Positions 9,101 through 16,691 of a DNA stretch of 34,223 nucleotides are shown in pieces. The stretch is from positions 1-34,223 of the forward strand of contig JWZX01002320.1 of NCBI GenBank assembly GCA_001275005.1, read 5' to 3'. This stretch comes from Chrysochromulina tobinii (taxonomy: Eukaryota; Haptophyta; Prymnesiales; Chrysochromulinaceae). Both the position numbers and the translations under genes were made by a program. Every line of letters starts with the position of its first letter. Within the stretch, counting starts at the first letter, position 1. The notes beneath the pieces are model-generated. The model saw nothing but the letters and a program-made list of their open reading frames with translations. It did no database searches and was not told where the DNA came from.

Positions 9101-11192
9101 TCCGCCGCGGGCGTGTCTGCATGCAGCTGGATCGTGACCTCGCGCGCGAGATCGTCCGCGGGCACGACCGTGAGGTGGACGATCATCGCCGCCTGCTGCT
9201 TCCACAAACGCACCTGCGCGGCCTCCGCCTCGTCCGCCTCAATCTCAGCCGCGAGCGGCGCGGGGGGCGAGGGCACCTGATGAGGGAGGCCATCAAATGT
9301 CATCAGAGGCGATCAGAGGTCATCAGAGGCAATCAGAGGTCATCAGAGGCAATCAGAGGTCATCAGAGGCAATTAGAAGTCATCAGAGGCAGTTCGGGGG
9401 CGAGGGCACACCTCCCCGCCCTCCCACGGGGACGTGCTCCCAGGCGCAATCAAAGGTCATCAGAGGCAATCAGAAGTCATCACCTCCCCGCCCTCCCACG
9501 GGGACGTGCTCCCGGGCGGCCGCCGCCGATACACGAGCAGGTACGCATTGCGCCCCGAGTCGAGTCCGCCACCCGCGGGGCAAGGTTCGCCATGACCTGC
9601 CGCACTCTCGACATCGGCTTCTGTCGCAGCGGTTACATTCGTGTCATTGAACTCGTGCCAGCTCGAGCCAGTGCCGCGGCGTAGTAATGCTGTGTAGTGC
9701 CCTCCCTGTGCCGAGCCGGCATGCATTAGCGCACCCACACAGTCATACCAAACCTCCTCGTCGGCCGCCGGAGCAGCGCCCACCGCGGCGCCCACCGCAG
9801 CGTCTGCCGCTGCCGCGTCTGCCGCTGCCGCGTCTACCGCTGCCGCACCGGCGCCGGCGCCACCGCTGCCGCCGCCGCCGCCAACGGCGCCGGCGACGTG
9901 CTTGACCGCCTCGGGTGGAATGGGCGGTTCGGCTACATACGGGCCTAGGTTGAGGCACAGGGGAAAGGCGACGCGGTGGTTGAGTTTCTTGCGACGTAAC
10001 GTGGCGAAGTCGAACGTGAAGCGCTTGAGCTGCAGCATGAGAAGGGGCGGTAGCTTCGAGGGCCGGACACCCTTGAGCGCGGGCACCTGATGAGGGAGGC
10101 GATCAGACGTCATTAGAGCCAATCAGAGGCTAATCAAGGGTCGGACGCCTCCTTGAGCGCGGGCACCTGATGAGGGAGGCAATCAGACGTCATTAGAGCC
10201 AATCAAGAGGAGCGCGGGCACCTTCTCGTTGCACACGTCGCATCGCCAGCAGTTGTCGCCGTCGAGCGTCTCCCACGCCGTGTACTCGCGCAGCGCCTGC
10301 TCAAGCGAGATCGCAAGAGATACGTCCAGCGCAAGGTCGCAGTACGCTTCCTCCCGCGTCGAGCGTCGTCCGCACCTGATGAGGGAGGCAATCAGACGTC
10401 ATTAGAGCCAATCAAGGTCGCAGTACGCTTCCTCCCTTGTCGAGCGTCGTCCGCACCTGATGAGGGAGGCAATCAGAGGCCATTCGAGCTAAACAGGGGC
10501 CACTCAGTACTTGAGGCATCGGAGCGTCGAGGTGAGCACCTGATGATGAGGGAGGCAATCAGAGGTCATTAGAGGCCATCAGAGATCATTAGAGCGCACT
10601 TGAGGCATCGGAGCGTCGAGGTGAGCATCCCTTCGAAGAGCTCGCGCTCGATGGCGACGCCGTACTTGGCCAGGGCCGTGAAGAGCACGCGGCACAGCTC
10701 CTGCACGTCGTGCTGCCGAAACGACTCGGCACGCGACCAGCCAAAGGAGGCCGTGAGCGAGCGCGTCGAGACGGCCTGGCACGACGTGAGCTGCAGTTGC
10801 GTGAAGAGTCGCGCGAGCTGGAGTGGCACGCACGCGTCCGCCGGGCCGTGCACGGCCTCGCCCTCGTACGAGAACGCGAACACCTCGCGCCGCACCTCGG
10901 GCAGGAGGAACAGCGCCTGGATCAGGCTGTTAAGGTAGCAGGTCGCGCCCTCGTTCGTAAGCCCACAGAAGGGCTGATCCTCGCGCCGCCCCTCGAACCA
11001 CGAAGCCGGGCGGCCCGTGCCCTTGTCGCGAGCGATGCGGACCGCGAGCAGGCGTGCAGCCTCCCTCGCCGTCGCCAGCGAAGCCTCGCGTGCTTCGCTC
11101 TCTCGCTCTGTGAGCGATTGTCCTCGCTCGGTGGGAGGAGCGCTCATGGTACGGTGCGTACCGACGCCAGGCCCGGGACGCAGCGCCGCCAT
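5236..11192 (-). CDS. ubiquitin-specific protease, USP40/USP47/USP7-like, 10 exons
   Basis: Deubiquitinase: a cysteine protease that removes ubiquitin from substrates. My exon chain (plus coordinates) is 11192-10600, 10375-10222, 10086-9484, 9276-8698, 8623-7362, 7211-7108, 6933-6530, 6357-5868, 5775-5669, 5592-5236. It totals 4653 nt, keeps frame at every junction and gives 1550 residues. The Cys box GATCYLNSL puts the nucleophile at C85. The zinc-ribbon pairs are RCLKC and CWRC/CDVC. The His box is GGHYTALL (H379), with FND at 395-397 supplying the acidic residue. An Ala-rich insert at ~310-360 interrupts the fold. Behind the catalytic domain come several ubiquitin-like domains (for example SVYVERG near exon 6) and a last one with LQLRDADVLLLRDG, as in USP40/47/7. 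The start is the first ATG in the open frame; 11147 is an alternative. Every intron carries introner sequence. Confidence 0.9.
5593..5668 (-). other. USP intron 9 (25-bp flanking duplication)
   Basis: CCGACG|GTGAGC to CCATCAG|GTGGGC on the sense strand. The block at 5642-5666 repeats exon 10 sequence at 5557-5581 with one mismatch. The filler is a variant decamer (TGAGTGCC and TGAGTGCGTC types). Confidence 0.85.
5776..5867 (-). other. USP intron 8 (introner)
   Basis: TGGCG|GTACGT to CATCAG|GTACGC on the sense strand. Five decamer units sit between. The first ~14 bases of the intron resemble the start of exon 9 imperfectly (GTACGNNNTGNGCC). Confidence 0.85.
6358..6529 (-). other. USP intron 7 (introner, duplicated exon end)
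   Basis: AAGACA|GTGCGC to CATCAG|GTGCGC on the sense strand. The end of exon 7 and the start of the intron are repeated inside the intron at ~6440-6490, giving a second 5' splice site. Confidence 0.85.
6934..7107 (-). other. USP intron 6 (63-bp exon-plus-introner unit in three copies)
   Basis: CCCTTG|GTGAGG to CATCAG|GTAAGG on the sense strand. Units start at 6934 (65 bp), 6999 (63 bp) and 7062 (63 bp). Each joins the last 17 bases of exon 6 to a complete introner with its own 5' and 3' splice sites. Splicing the outermost sites restores frame (Leu-Gly-Lys-Asp). Confidence 0.9.
7212..7361 (-). other. USP intron 5 (about 14 decamer units)
   Basis: AAGGG|GTAATC to CATCAG|GTCGCA on the sense strand. 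Most of the intron is a run of 10-bp units, seen on plus as GAGGTCATCC with single-base variants, between ~7234 and 7340. No clear exon duplication flanks this one. Confidence 0.85.
8624..8697 (-). other. USP intron 4 (minimal introner, 31-bp flanking duplication)
   Basis: CAGCTG|GTGCGC to CATCAG|GTGCGC on the sense strand. The first 31 bp of the intron (8667-8697) match the first 31 bp of exon 5 (8593-8623) with one mismatch. The remaining ~43 bp is pure introner sequence. Confidence 0.9.
9277..9483 (-). other. USP intron 3 (introner with decamer array)
   Basis: GGGGAG|GTGATG to CATCAG|GTGCCC on the sense strand. An array of 10-bp units (alternating TGATGACCTC and TGATTGCCTC types) spans ~9290-9390. 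The end of exon 3 is copied inside the intron (9410-9438), and a 14-bp copy of the exon 4 start follows it. Confidence 0.85.
10087..10221 (-). other. USP intron 2 (introner, duplicated)
   Basis: Sense strand: GAGAAG|GTGCCC to CATCAG|GTGCCC. The intron opens with a copy of the first ~11 bases of exon 3 (10211-10221 against 10076-10086). A longer copy of the exon 3 start lies at ~10138-10166, followed by a second full intron end. Confidence 0.85.
10376..10599 (-). other. USP intron 1 (introner, tandemly expanded)
   Basis: Sense strand: CTCAA|GTGCGC at the 5' end, CATCAG|GTGCGG at the 3' end. A 44-bp block of the next exon (10332-10375) is repeated inside the intron at 10413-10456 with two mismatches. 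A 30-bp block at the end of exon 1 (10598-10627) is repeated at 10509-10538. Three copies of the CCTCATCAG-type end are present, so several 3' splice sites compete. Confidence 0.85.
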
Positions 11193-11425
11193 CTCGTTGA
11201 CCTCCACAGCAGACTTCGTGCCGCTCCGCTTCCTCCTCCTCCTCAGCGTGACCCTTTTCGGCGCCGTCACTACGATTGCGGCCTCGGTGCGAGTCCGCCT
11301 CGCACGAAAATGGTCACGGTTTCGCGAAGGATTCGTCAAGAAGTTTTGGTGTGAAAATTAGAAGTTGGCCGCGCGCGGCTTCGACATGGTTTCGCCGCCA
11401 ACTTTGGGAAGCCCCTTCCCGGCCA
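11193..11425. promoter_or_regulatory. putative bidirectional promoter, USP / small acylated protein
   Basis: This 233-bp gap separates two head-to-head starts (11192 on minus, 11426 on plus). No TATA box or named motif was identified; the role is inferred from gene orientation only, and depends on the plus-strand gene being real. Confidence 0.3.
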
Positions 11426-11914
11426 ATGGGGTGTGCCGCGTCGACAAGCCCGCGGAAGCCGACGCCCGCGTCTCCACTCTTCCCCCCCACTCGACGCTCT
11501 GGAGACATAACGATGAAGAAGCAGCTGACCCCTAGCATCCTCAGCGGCCTCGGAGCTCCCTCGGGAGCGTTGCTCGATGAAATGAGCGTGCCCGACGCCC
11601 GTCCGACAGTCGATGGCATCACTGACGGAATCAGGAGTCCGCAGACGGAAGGAAAATCGCGTGCAGATGCATCAAATGGGTCTCCGCCATCAGGTGGCCT
11701 CCGTCTTACCTCGCTCGGCAACAGTCAGCGTGCATTGGTAGTAGCGATTGCGTCGGCACCTACAGCAGCGCCGGAAGCGATGCAGCAGGCTTCCCATGCA
11801 CAGCCGGCCGTCAGAGTACCGGCAGCAATGCCCGAGCGACCGGCCACGGACGAGTTGCAACTGCAGGATGCAGGGGTCGTGGACGACGGCGTGTCGTGTA
11901 TACGATGTGCGTAA
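11426..11914 (+). CDS. possible small N-terminally acylated protein
   Basis: The frame encodes 162 residues starting MGCAASTSPRK. Gly2 with Cys3 and Ser6 is a textbook context for N-myristoylation plus palmitoylation, which would anchor the protein to the inner face of a membrane. The rest is Ala/Ser/Pro-rich with no recognised domain, ending Ser-Cys-Ile-Arg-Cys-Ala. Its head-to-head position with the USP gene supports a genuine 5' end here. The same open frame runs upstream to 11276, and a GTAAGA at 11910-11915 overlaps the end, so splicing into another exon is possible. Without homology this stays a tentative gene. Confidence 0.35.
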   Translation: MGCAASTSPRKPTPASPLFPPTRRSGDITMKKQLTPSILSGLGAPSGALLDEMSVPDARPTVDGITDGIRSPQTEGKSRADASNGSPPSGGLRLTSLGNSQRALVVAIASAPTAAPEAMQQASHAQPAVRVPAAMPERPATDELQLQDAGVVDDGVSCIRCA

Positions 11915-12079
11915 GATGTCGGCACATGTTGGTTGTTGCAAACGAGTACGACGGTGGTTGCAAACCTAGTCCCACTACGACGCCGCTGTGCGTGTTCAAC
12001 CCACTCATCCCTTCCTCACCCCTAGCCTCTCAACACACTATAAAACTCAGCAGCGCTCCTAAACTAACACTCCTATTTC

Positions 12080-12889
12080 CTACACTCGTTGGCGCACACG
12101 GATATCTGTGGCGCGCAGCCCGTGCCGTGTTCCTCCGTCAGCACCGCCACGGTCTAGTTCGCACGTGTAGGTGCCCGTATCGGCGTCATAGCCACGGATC
12201 ACAGCACCCTCCCACACGTGCCAGCTCTCGCCCCGGAGCGGCTTCTCTTGGCCGTCGACGCAAACCTGCACTCGGCGCCCCTCGTAATGCTCACCCGCCG
12301 CTGTCGGCTCGTGGTCGAGCGAGGCCAGATCCGAAGCTTCCACAAAGTACTTGAGCGCACCACCCTGGTCCAGGCGCACGGTAAACATGCCGCTGCACTC
12401 GTCGGCCTCCACTATGGTCGCCGGGGTCCACGAGCCGTTGGTGCGCAGCACCTTGAACCGTTGGCCGACCGAGTGGGTTGCGCCTGTCGCAGCCGGTGCG
12501 GCCGCTGATGACGGCGCCTCCTCATCGCCTCCTTTGGCTGTCAAGGTCTCCGGCTGCTCGGCAAAGGCGCCACCTGCAGCTTGCAGCTCAACGTCGATAG
12601 TATCTCCGTCGCCAACGCCCTCTGGGCACTCCACGGAGAAGATGGCCGCATTGTTGGGTGCCTCGATTAGGAACGTCTGGCCCGCCGAGATGCCGACCGG
12701 CACGGTGACGACCAGCTTGTGTGTGGACGGCACTTCGATGAGCATCGTGGGCTGAGCCGACTGGCCGGGCGGCACCGTGACGATGACTAAGCGATTGTCA
12801 GGCAAGGTGATCGTGATCTCCTCGCCATCACGCGTGCCGGCGGCTAACGGCACCTCAAACACCTCCATGGCTGCCGAGGCCACCGCCAT
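12080..12889 (-). CDS. beta-repeat plus SH3/Tudor-like domain protein
   Basis: 269 residues from the ATG at 12889 (12868 is an alternative; the frame stays open to an ATG at 13129). Residues ~28-100 hold three tandem ~24-residue units of the form Val-Thr-Val-Pro-x-Gly-x-Ser-Ala-x-Gln-Thr-hydrophobic-Leu-Ile-Glu-x-Pro (VTVPPG, VTVPVG, VECPEG), a repeat I associate with algal and stramenopile proteins of unknown role. Residues ~140-190 form a small SH3/Tudor-like unit (VGQRFKVLRTNGSWTPATI), and ~200-265 a second one with the Trp-His-Val-Trp-Glu-Gly core. No enzyme motif, signal peptide or membrane segment is seen. Function is unknown; ligand or protein binding is the most that can be inferred. 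Confidence 0.65.
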   Translation of the reverse strand: MAVASAAMEVFEVPLAAGTRDGEEITITLPDNRLVIVTVPPGQSAQPTMLIEVPSTHKLVVTVPVGISAGQTFLIEAPNNAAIFSVECPEGVGDGDTIDVELQAAGGAFAEQPETLTAKGGDEEAPSSAAAPAATGATHSVGQRFKVLRTNGSWTPATIVEADECSGMFTVRLDQGGALKYFVEASDLASLDHEPTAAGEHYEGRRVQVCVDGQEKPLRGESWHVWEGAVIRGYDADTGTYTCELDRGGADGGTRHGLRATDIRVRQRV

Positions 12890-13250
12890 GGATCCAGCTG
12901 CAGCGGAGTGCCGTGAACGTGAGCGCCCATCTTGAAGACAAGCATGCACGTCCGCCGGGTAGAGGCAGCCGAGCTCGGTGGTTTTGGCGAGCACCATGGT
13001 GGAAAGGCCGCCATTCACATCAACAACAGCCTCCAGGGAAGGAGCAAAGTCTGTGCACGGGTACAGTATGTGTCCTGTGTGTCCCGGCTCCCCCCGGTGT
13101 CTTTGAACCGGTACTGTACAGCATTGCATGAACCCTGTCGAACCTACACGGGCGATCTTGAGGACATGTGAGGACCTTCACGTGAACGTCGATTTTTGTC
13201 GCATCGTCGTCGCGTGCCTCGGTGCGCCGACACTCCGCCGCCGCCGTCGC
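12890..13250. promoter_or_regulatory. divergent intergenic region, putative promoter
   Basis: It lies between two head-to-head starts (12889 minus, 13251 plus). Open frames extend into it from both sides (ATG at 13129 on minus, 13128 on plus), so the true 5' ends are uncertain. No core promoter motif was identified. Confidence 0.3.
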
Positions 13251-13532
13251 ATGACCGCCTCGCTCCGCTCGCTCATCCGCCTGGTGCCATGCCGTCTCCG
13301 ATCCAGCGTGCTCGATTACGTGCGCCGGCACGCTCCGGATGCCAAGAGCGACGCGCTGTTCCGCGAGGTGCACTTTCTTTGGAGCACGCAGCGCCACCTG
13401 AAGCAGCTGAACGAAAAGTACTTTCCGCAGTCGGGCATGACGCAGGCGGAGGTGGTCGCGGCGACCGCGGCGCGTGTCGGCTTCCGCATGCCCAAGGCAG
13501 CCGACGAAGACGCCAGCAAGAAGCAGAAATGA
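13251..13532 (+). CDS. FMC1-like / Complex1_LYR-type small protein
   Basis: 93 residues from the ATG at 13251; an in-frame ATG at 13128 would add 41. The N-terminus is Arg-rich with few acidic residues, compatible with mitochondrial import. The middle is helical (FREVHFLWSTQRHLKQL), followed by EKYFPQSGMTQAEVV, then TAARVGFRMP and a Lys-rich tail. The order (helix, short loop, a variable-start helix, Ala-x-x-Val-Gly-hydrophobic-x-x-Pro) matches FMC1, the assembly factor of mitochondrial ATP synthase F1, which is of similar size. The match is from memory of the family pattern and is not strong. The TGA stop shares the sequence ATGA (13529-13532) with the PIG-T start, so the two may come from one transcript. 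Confidence 0.5.
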   Translation: MTASLRSLIRLVPCRLRSSVLDYVRRHAPDAKSDALFREVHFLWSTQRHLKQLNEKYFPQSGMTQAEVVAATAARVGFRMPKAADEDASKKQK

Positions 13533-14521
13533 GCCCCGGCCTGCTGCTGCCGTTGCTGCTCATGAGTCCTGCGGCCGAGGCGGCCGAGGCCGCCTCGGCG
13601 GCGCAGGCGGCGCAGGCGGCGCAGGCGGCGAGGCGGCCGCGCGAGGAGTGGTTTGAAGAGGAACTGACACTGCGCCCGCTGCATTCGGGCGGCCTGCTCC
13701 TCTACGCCAACCTGAGCGTCGCAATAGTGGGTCGCAACTGGCGGCAGCTGGAGCTCTTTCCTAATGCGGTCGCAGAGCTCCTTTTGGCAACGGACGCCGC
13801 GGAGGTGCACTTGTCGTTGAGCTCGGGACGCTGGTTGGAGGAGTGGGGCACGCCGCCCGAGCCTGCGCCCGCGGGCGCCGCCGCGTGGGCCTGGGTGCCG
13901 ACCGCCAAAGGGCGCGAGAGCTGGCGGCTCGTGCTCGAGGCTCTGTCGTCGCTACTGTGCGCGCGGGGGGGGTGGCTGGCAGAGAGCGGCGAGTCAGGTG
14001 CGGAGAGCGGCGACGGCGAGGGCAGCGGCGACGGCGAGGGCAGCGGCGACGGCGAGGGCAGCGGCGACGGCGAGAGCGGCGACGGCGATGCGGGCGCCCG
14101 TTGCGCGGCGGCAGGGCGTGCCGCAAGCACTGTCCCCTCAGTCGAGGTTCATCCATACAGGCGTATGGAGTCGTCGGTGCGTGCGCTGCGCTCGATGAGG
14201 ACCTCCTTAGGACCACATAGTGGCGCTAATGAGGACCTCATTAGGACCTCATTAGGACCGCATGGCGACGCTGGGGCGTCGGGGTCGGCGCGGCCCCATC
14301 CAAATAAGGCAACCGGTCGGATCCATCCTAATAAGGCAACCTGGCGGCTTTACCATGCGACAGATCCGCGCCAGGGGGTGTGCACCGAGAACGTGGGTAG
14401 CTGGCTCGGACTCTCGCCGTGTCATGACGTGGCGGGCGTGGGCGAGGTGCTGCGCAGTCGGGGAGTCGCCCACGAGGATGACGAACCGCGAGGCGCACAC
14501 AGCGGCGGCGTCGGCGGCGTC

Positions 14522-14573
<52 letters not shown>

Positions 14574-16357
14574 AGGAGCGCGAGCCCGGCGTGGGGCGGC
14601 ACATTGTCGCGGACTCGCGCTTCACCTCGCTACGCTTCCGCCTCGTCACGGAATGCGCGCCCGACACGGCGCCCGACCGCCCCCAGACCGACGCCGTGTC
14701 GGGCGCCGCGTCGGGCGCCGCGTCGGGCGGCGCGTCGCGGTGCCGCCCGCAGACCCGCCTCGCCCTCGGCTTGACGGCAGTGCTCCCAGGTCGCGTAGAG
14801 ACTGTGAACGTAGAGACTGTGAACGTGGCGTCCCATGCAGAGGCCACGGGGGGCGGTGCGGCGACAGGTTCGTCCAGCGGTAAACCCCGGCAAGCGATCG
14901 ACTGGCTCTCGCGCGTTTTTGGTGCGGACCGGTTGCATGCGGACGTCGCACGAGGGCAGGGGCGTCATTCACAGGGGCTTCATTCACAGGGGCTTCATTC
15001 ACAGGGGCTTCATGCCTGCCCTCTCGCGCGCCATTCAGTGCTTCGTCTCGAGTTTGCTGGTGCGACACCGACGGCGCATGAGGCTGCACTAGGCGCCATC
15101 TCCGCGGCCATCACCGCGGCCGGGGTGCCGCCCTTGCGTGTCTGGCCGTCGGCCTACGCGCCCGAGGGACAGCTGCACAGCGGTGGCCTGGTACGTGCCG
15201 AGTGGACGCTGCCGCCCCCCGCATGCAAGTGCTCACCACGGCGCCCTCCCTCCCCACAGGTACGTGCCGAGTGGACGCTGCCGCCGCCCCAAGCTGAGCC
15301 GATCAGCTTCGCATACACCGCGTGGCCTGCCGCGGCCCTCGGCGCGCACACTGCACACCACGGCGCGCACACGGCCCACCACGGCGCGCATACTGCCCAC
15401 CACGGCGCGCACACTGCCCATCACGGCGCGCATACTGCCCATCACGGCGCGCCAACGGTCTCTTTGGGGCGGGCGGAGGGCCTGCCGGAGCCCATCTCGG
15501 CGCGCACTCCGGTCGGCATGCAACCGCCCGTCACGGCGCGTCGTCCGGTCGGCATGCACGCGCCCATCACGGCGCGTCGTCTGGTCGCGGGCGATGGGGA
15601 ACGGAAGAGCTCGCTGCTGCTCGAGCTCACGTCGTCTTGGGCGCGGCCCGTGCGCGTCGACGTCGTTGATGAGCTCCCTCATTGGGTGCAACCCTACTGG
15701 CACACGCTGCGCTGCTGGCGCAACGGCACCTCAGTCGGCCTCGACGAGGCGCTCTCGAGATGGCGCATCGATCCCGCGTCCGCGCCCGCACCGCCTCTAC
15801 CCAGGGCCATCGAACTCTATTCGGCCGACGCCGTGGCTACCCGTGCCCCGCATCAGTTCCGGTGGTCGGCAGACCTACCGGCCGGGCCGACGAGTCTAGT
15901 GGTCGCGTTCGACATCCTCAAGCCCGTCCGACATATCGACTCGATGCCGGCAGATGCCTCGCGCGGTCTCGACATTGGGTCGGCCGCGGTGGCCTACAGC
16001 GAGGTTGCGCGCGCTGCGGCCGGAGCGGCCGGAGCGCCCGACACGGCGCCGACGCCCGACGAGCCGCCGCTGACGAAACTGGCGATGACGAAATTGACGC
16101 CCGACACGGCGCTGCCGCAGCCGCAGATGCTGCTCTTCTCGAACGCGGTGGTTGTAATGCTCCCGATCGCGGACGACAGCATGCCATACAATGTGATCGC
16201 CGTCAGCTCGACGCTCATCGCTCTCTTCGTCGGCCAGATGTTCAACCTCTTGATGCGCCCGCTCACGGGGCGCGGGAAAGCCAAAGCCAAAGCGGAGCGC
16301 TTGGCGGAGCGGCGGGAGCGAGGACGAGGTGCGCCGCTCAAAACATGTTTTGTGTAA
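13529..16357 (+). CDS. PIGT: GPI transamidase subunit PIG-T (Gpi16)
   Basis: PIG-T is the lumenal, single-span subunit of the ER complex that attaches GPI anchors to proteins; it is disulfide-linked to the catalytic PIG-K. Residues 1-~22 are a signal peptide (MSPGLLLPLLLMSPAAEAAE). Next is EELTLRPLHSGGLLLYANL, then ELHLSLS-type and GRWLEEWG motifs as in PIG-T. VCTENVGSWLGLSPC carries the Cys that in PIG-T pairs with PIG-K. Later come ELPHWVQPYWHTLRCW and, near the C-terminus, PIADDSMPYNVIAVSSTLIA leading into the membrane span and a basic tail. The frame is 942 residues, or 919 after removing the 69-nt intron at 15191-15259, against under 600 in animals. The excess is tandem repeats and poly-Gly between conserved blocks. 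Confidence 0.9.
14021..14571 (+). repeat. low-complexity expansions inside PIG-T
   Basis: Three full 18-bp units coding Gly-Ser-Gly-Asp-Gly-Glu lie at 14021-14074, and a (GGC)n poly-Gly tract at 14524-14571. Both sit between conserved PIG-T blocks, so they are probably surface loops. Confidence 0.85.
14202..14336 (+). other. cluster of CC-(AT-rich)-GG decamers in PIG-T
   Basis: Two perfect CC(A/T)6GG decamers lie at 14300-14309 and 14327-14336, both followed by CAACC. Three relatives stand just upstream at 14202-14211, 14236-14245 and 14247-14256 (CCTCNTTAGG). See the finding on this motif. Confidence 0.8.
14966..15010 (+). repeat. 15-bp minisatellite, 3 perfect copies, in PIG-T
   Basis: CATTCACAGGGGCTT repeats at 14966, 14981 and 14996, coding His-Ser-Gln-Gly-Leu three times. 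A separate 15-bp duplication (GTAGAGACTGTGAAC) precedes it at ~14796-14825. Confidence 0.9.
15191..15259 (+). other. PIG-T intron with 30-bp duplication, non-introner filler
   Basis: GGCCTG|GTACGT to CCACAG|GTACGT. The first 30 bp of the intron (15191-15220) equal the first 30 bp of the next exon (15260-15289) with one mismatch. The filler is pyrimidine-rich and lacks the decamer. At 69 nt with no stop in frame, retention would only add 23 residues. Spliced status is inferred. Confidence 0.75.
15341..15445 (+). repeat. 21-bp minisatellite, 5 copies, in PIG-T
   Basis: Five 21-bp units code Gly-Ala-His-Thr-Ala-His-His. They differ only at a few synonymous or near-synonymous bases, so the expansion is recent. 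Confidence 0.9.
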
Positions 16358-16691
16358 CCGCCCGGCCGTGGCGTGTCTTGTAAGTGTCCGGCCAGCCGAG
16401 CGCGCGGGTCCCGGTCGCTGCCGCGCCACGGCGCGGCACCCACCGACGCTACTTGACCCTCTGACGTCTGACCCGGGCCCATCAGCAGCATCGCGGGGCC
16501 CGGCCCACGGGGACGGCGCACCGGGATGTCGCGCTCATCAACCAGGCAGCTTGAGAAGTTTGATGAAACGCACGTATTACGTGGCACCGTTACAAGTTTA
16601 CCGGTCTGGTCCATTTTTAGTTCGGGACGTACGATGTGGGCCCCGGAGTCTTCAGGCCGCGGAATCCAAGCTGGAAGCCGTGCCCGCGGCA
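16358..16691 (+). other. intergenic spacer, PIG-T to RBR ligase
   Basis: This 334-bp spacer should hold the PIG-T 3' end and the RBR gene promoter. An in-frame ATG at 16563 could start the RBR protein earlier. A lower-GC patch lies at ~16555-16620. No defined motif was recognised. Confidence 0.4.

Noticed and set aside
8624-10560. Antisense introner sequence contains CTGATGAG, the core of a hammerhead ribozyme
   Set aside because: No GAAA core or matching stems follow; it is the complement of the CTCATCAG acceptor end.
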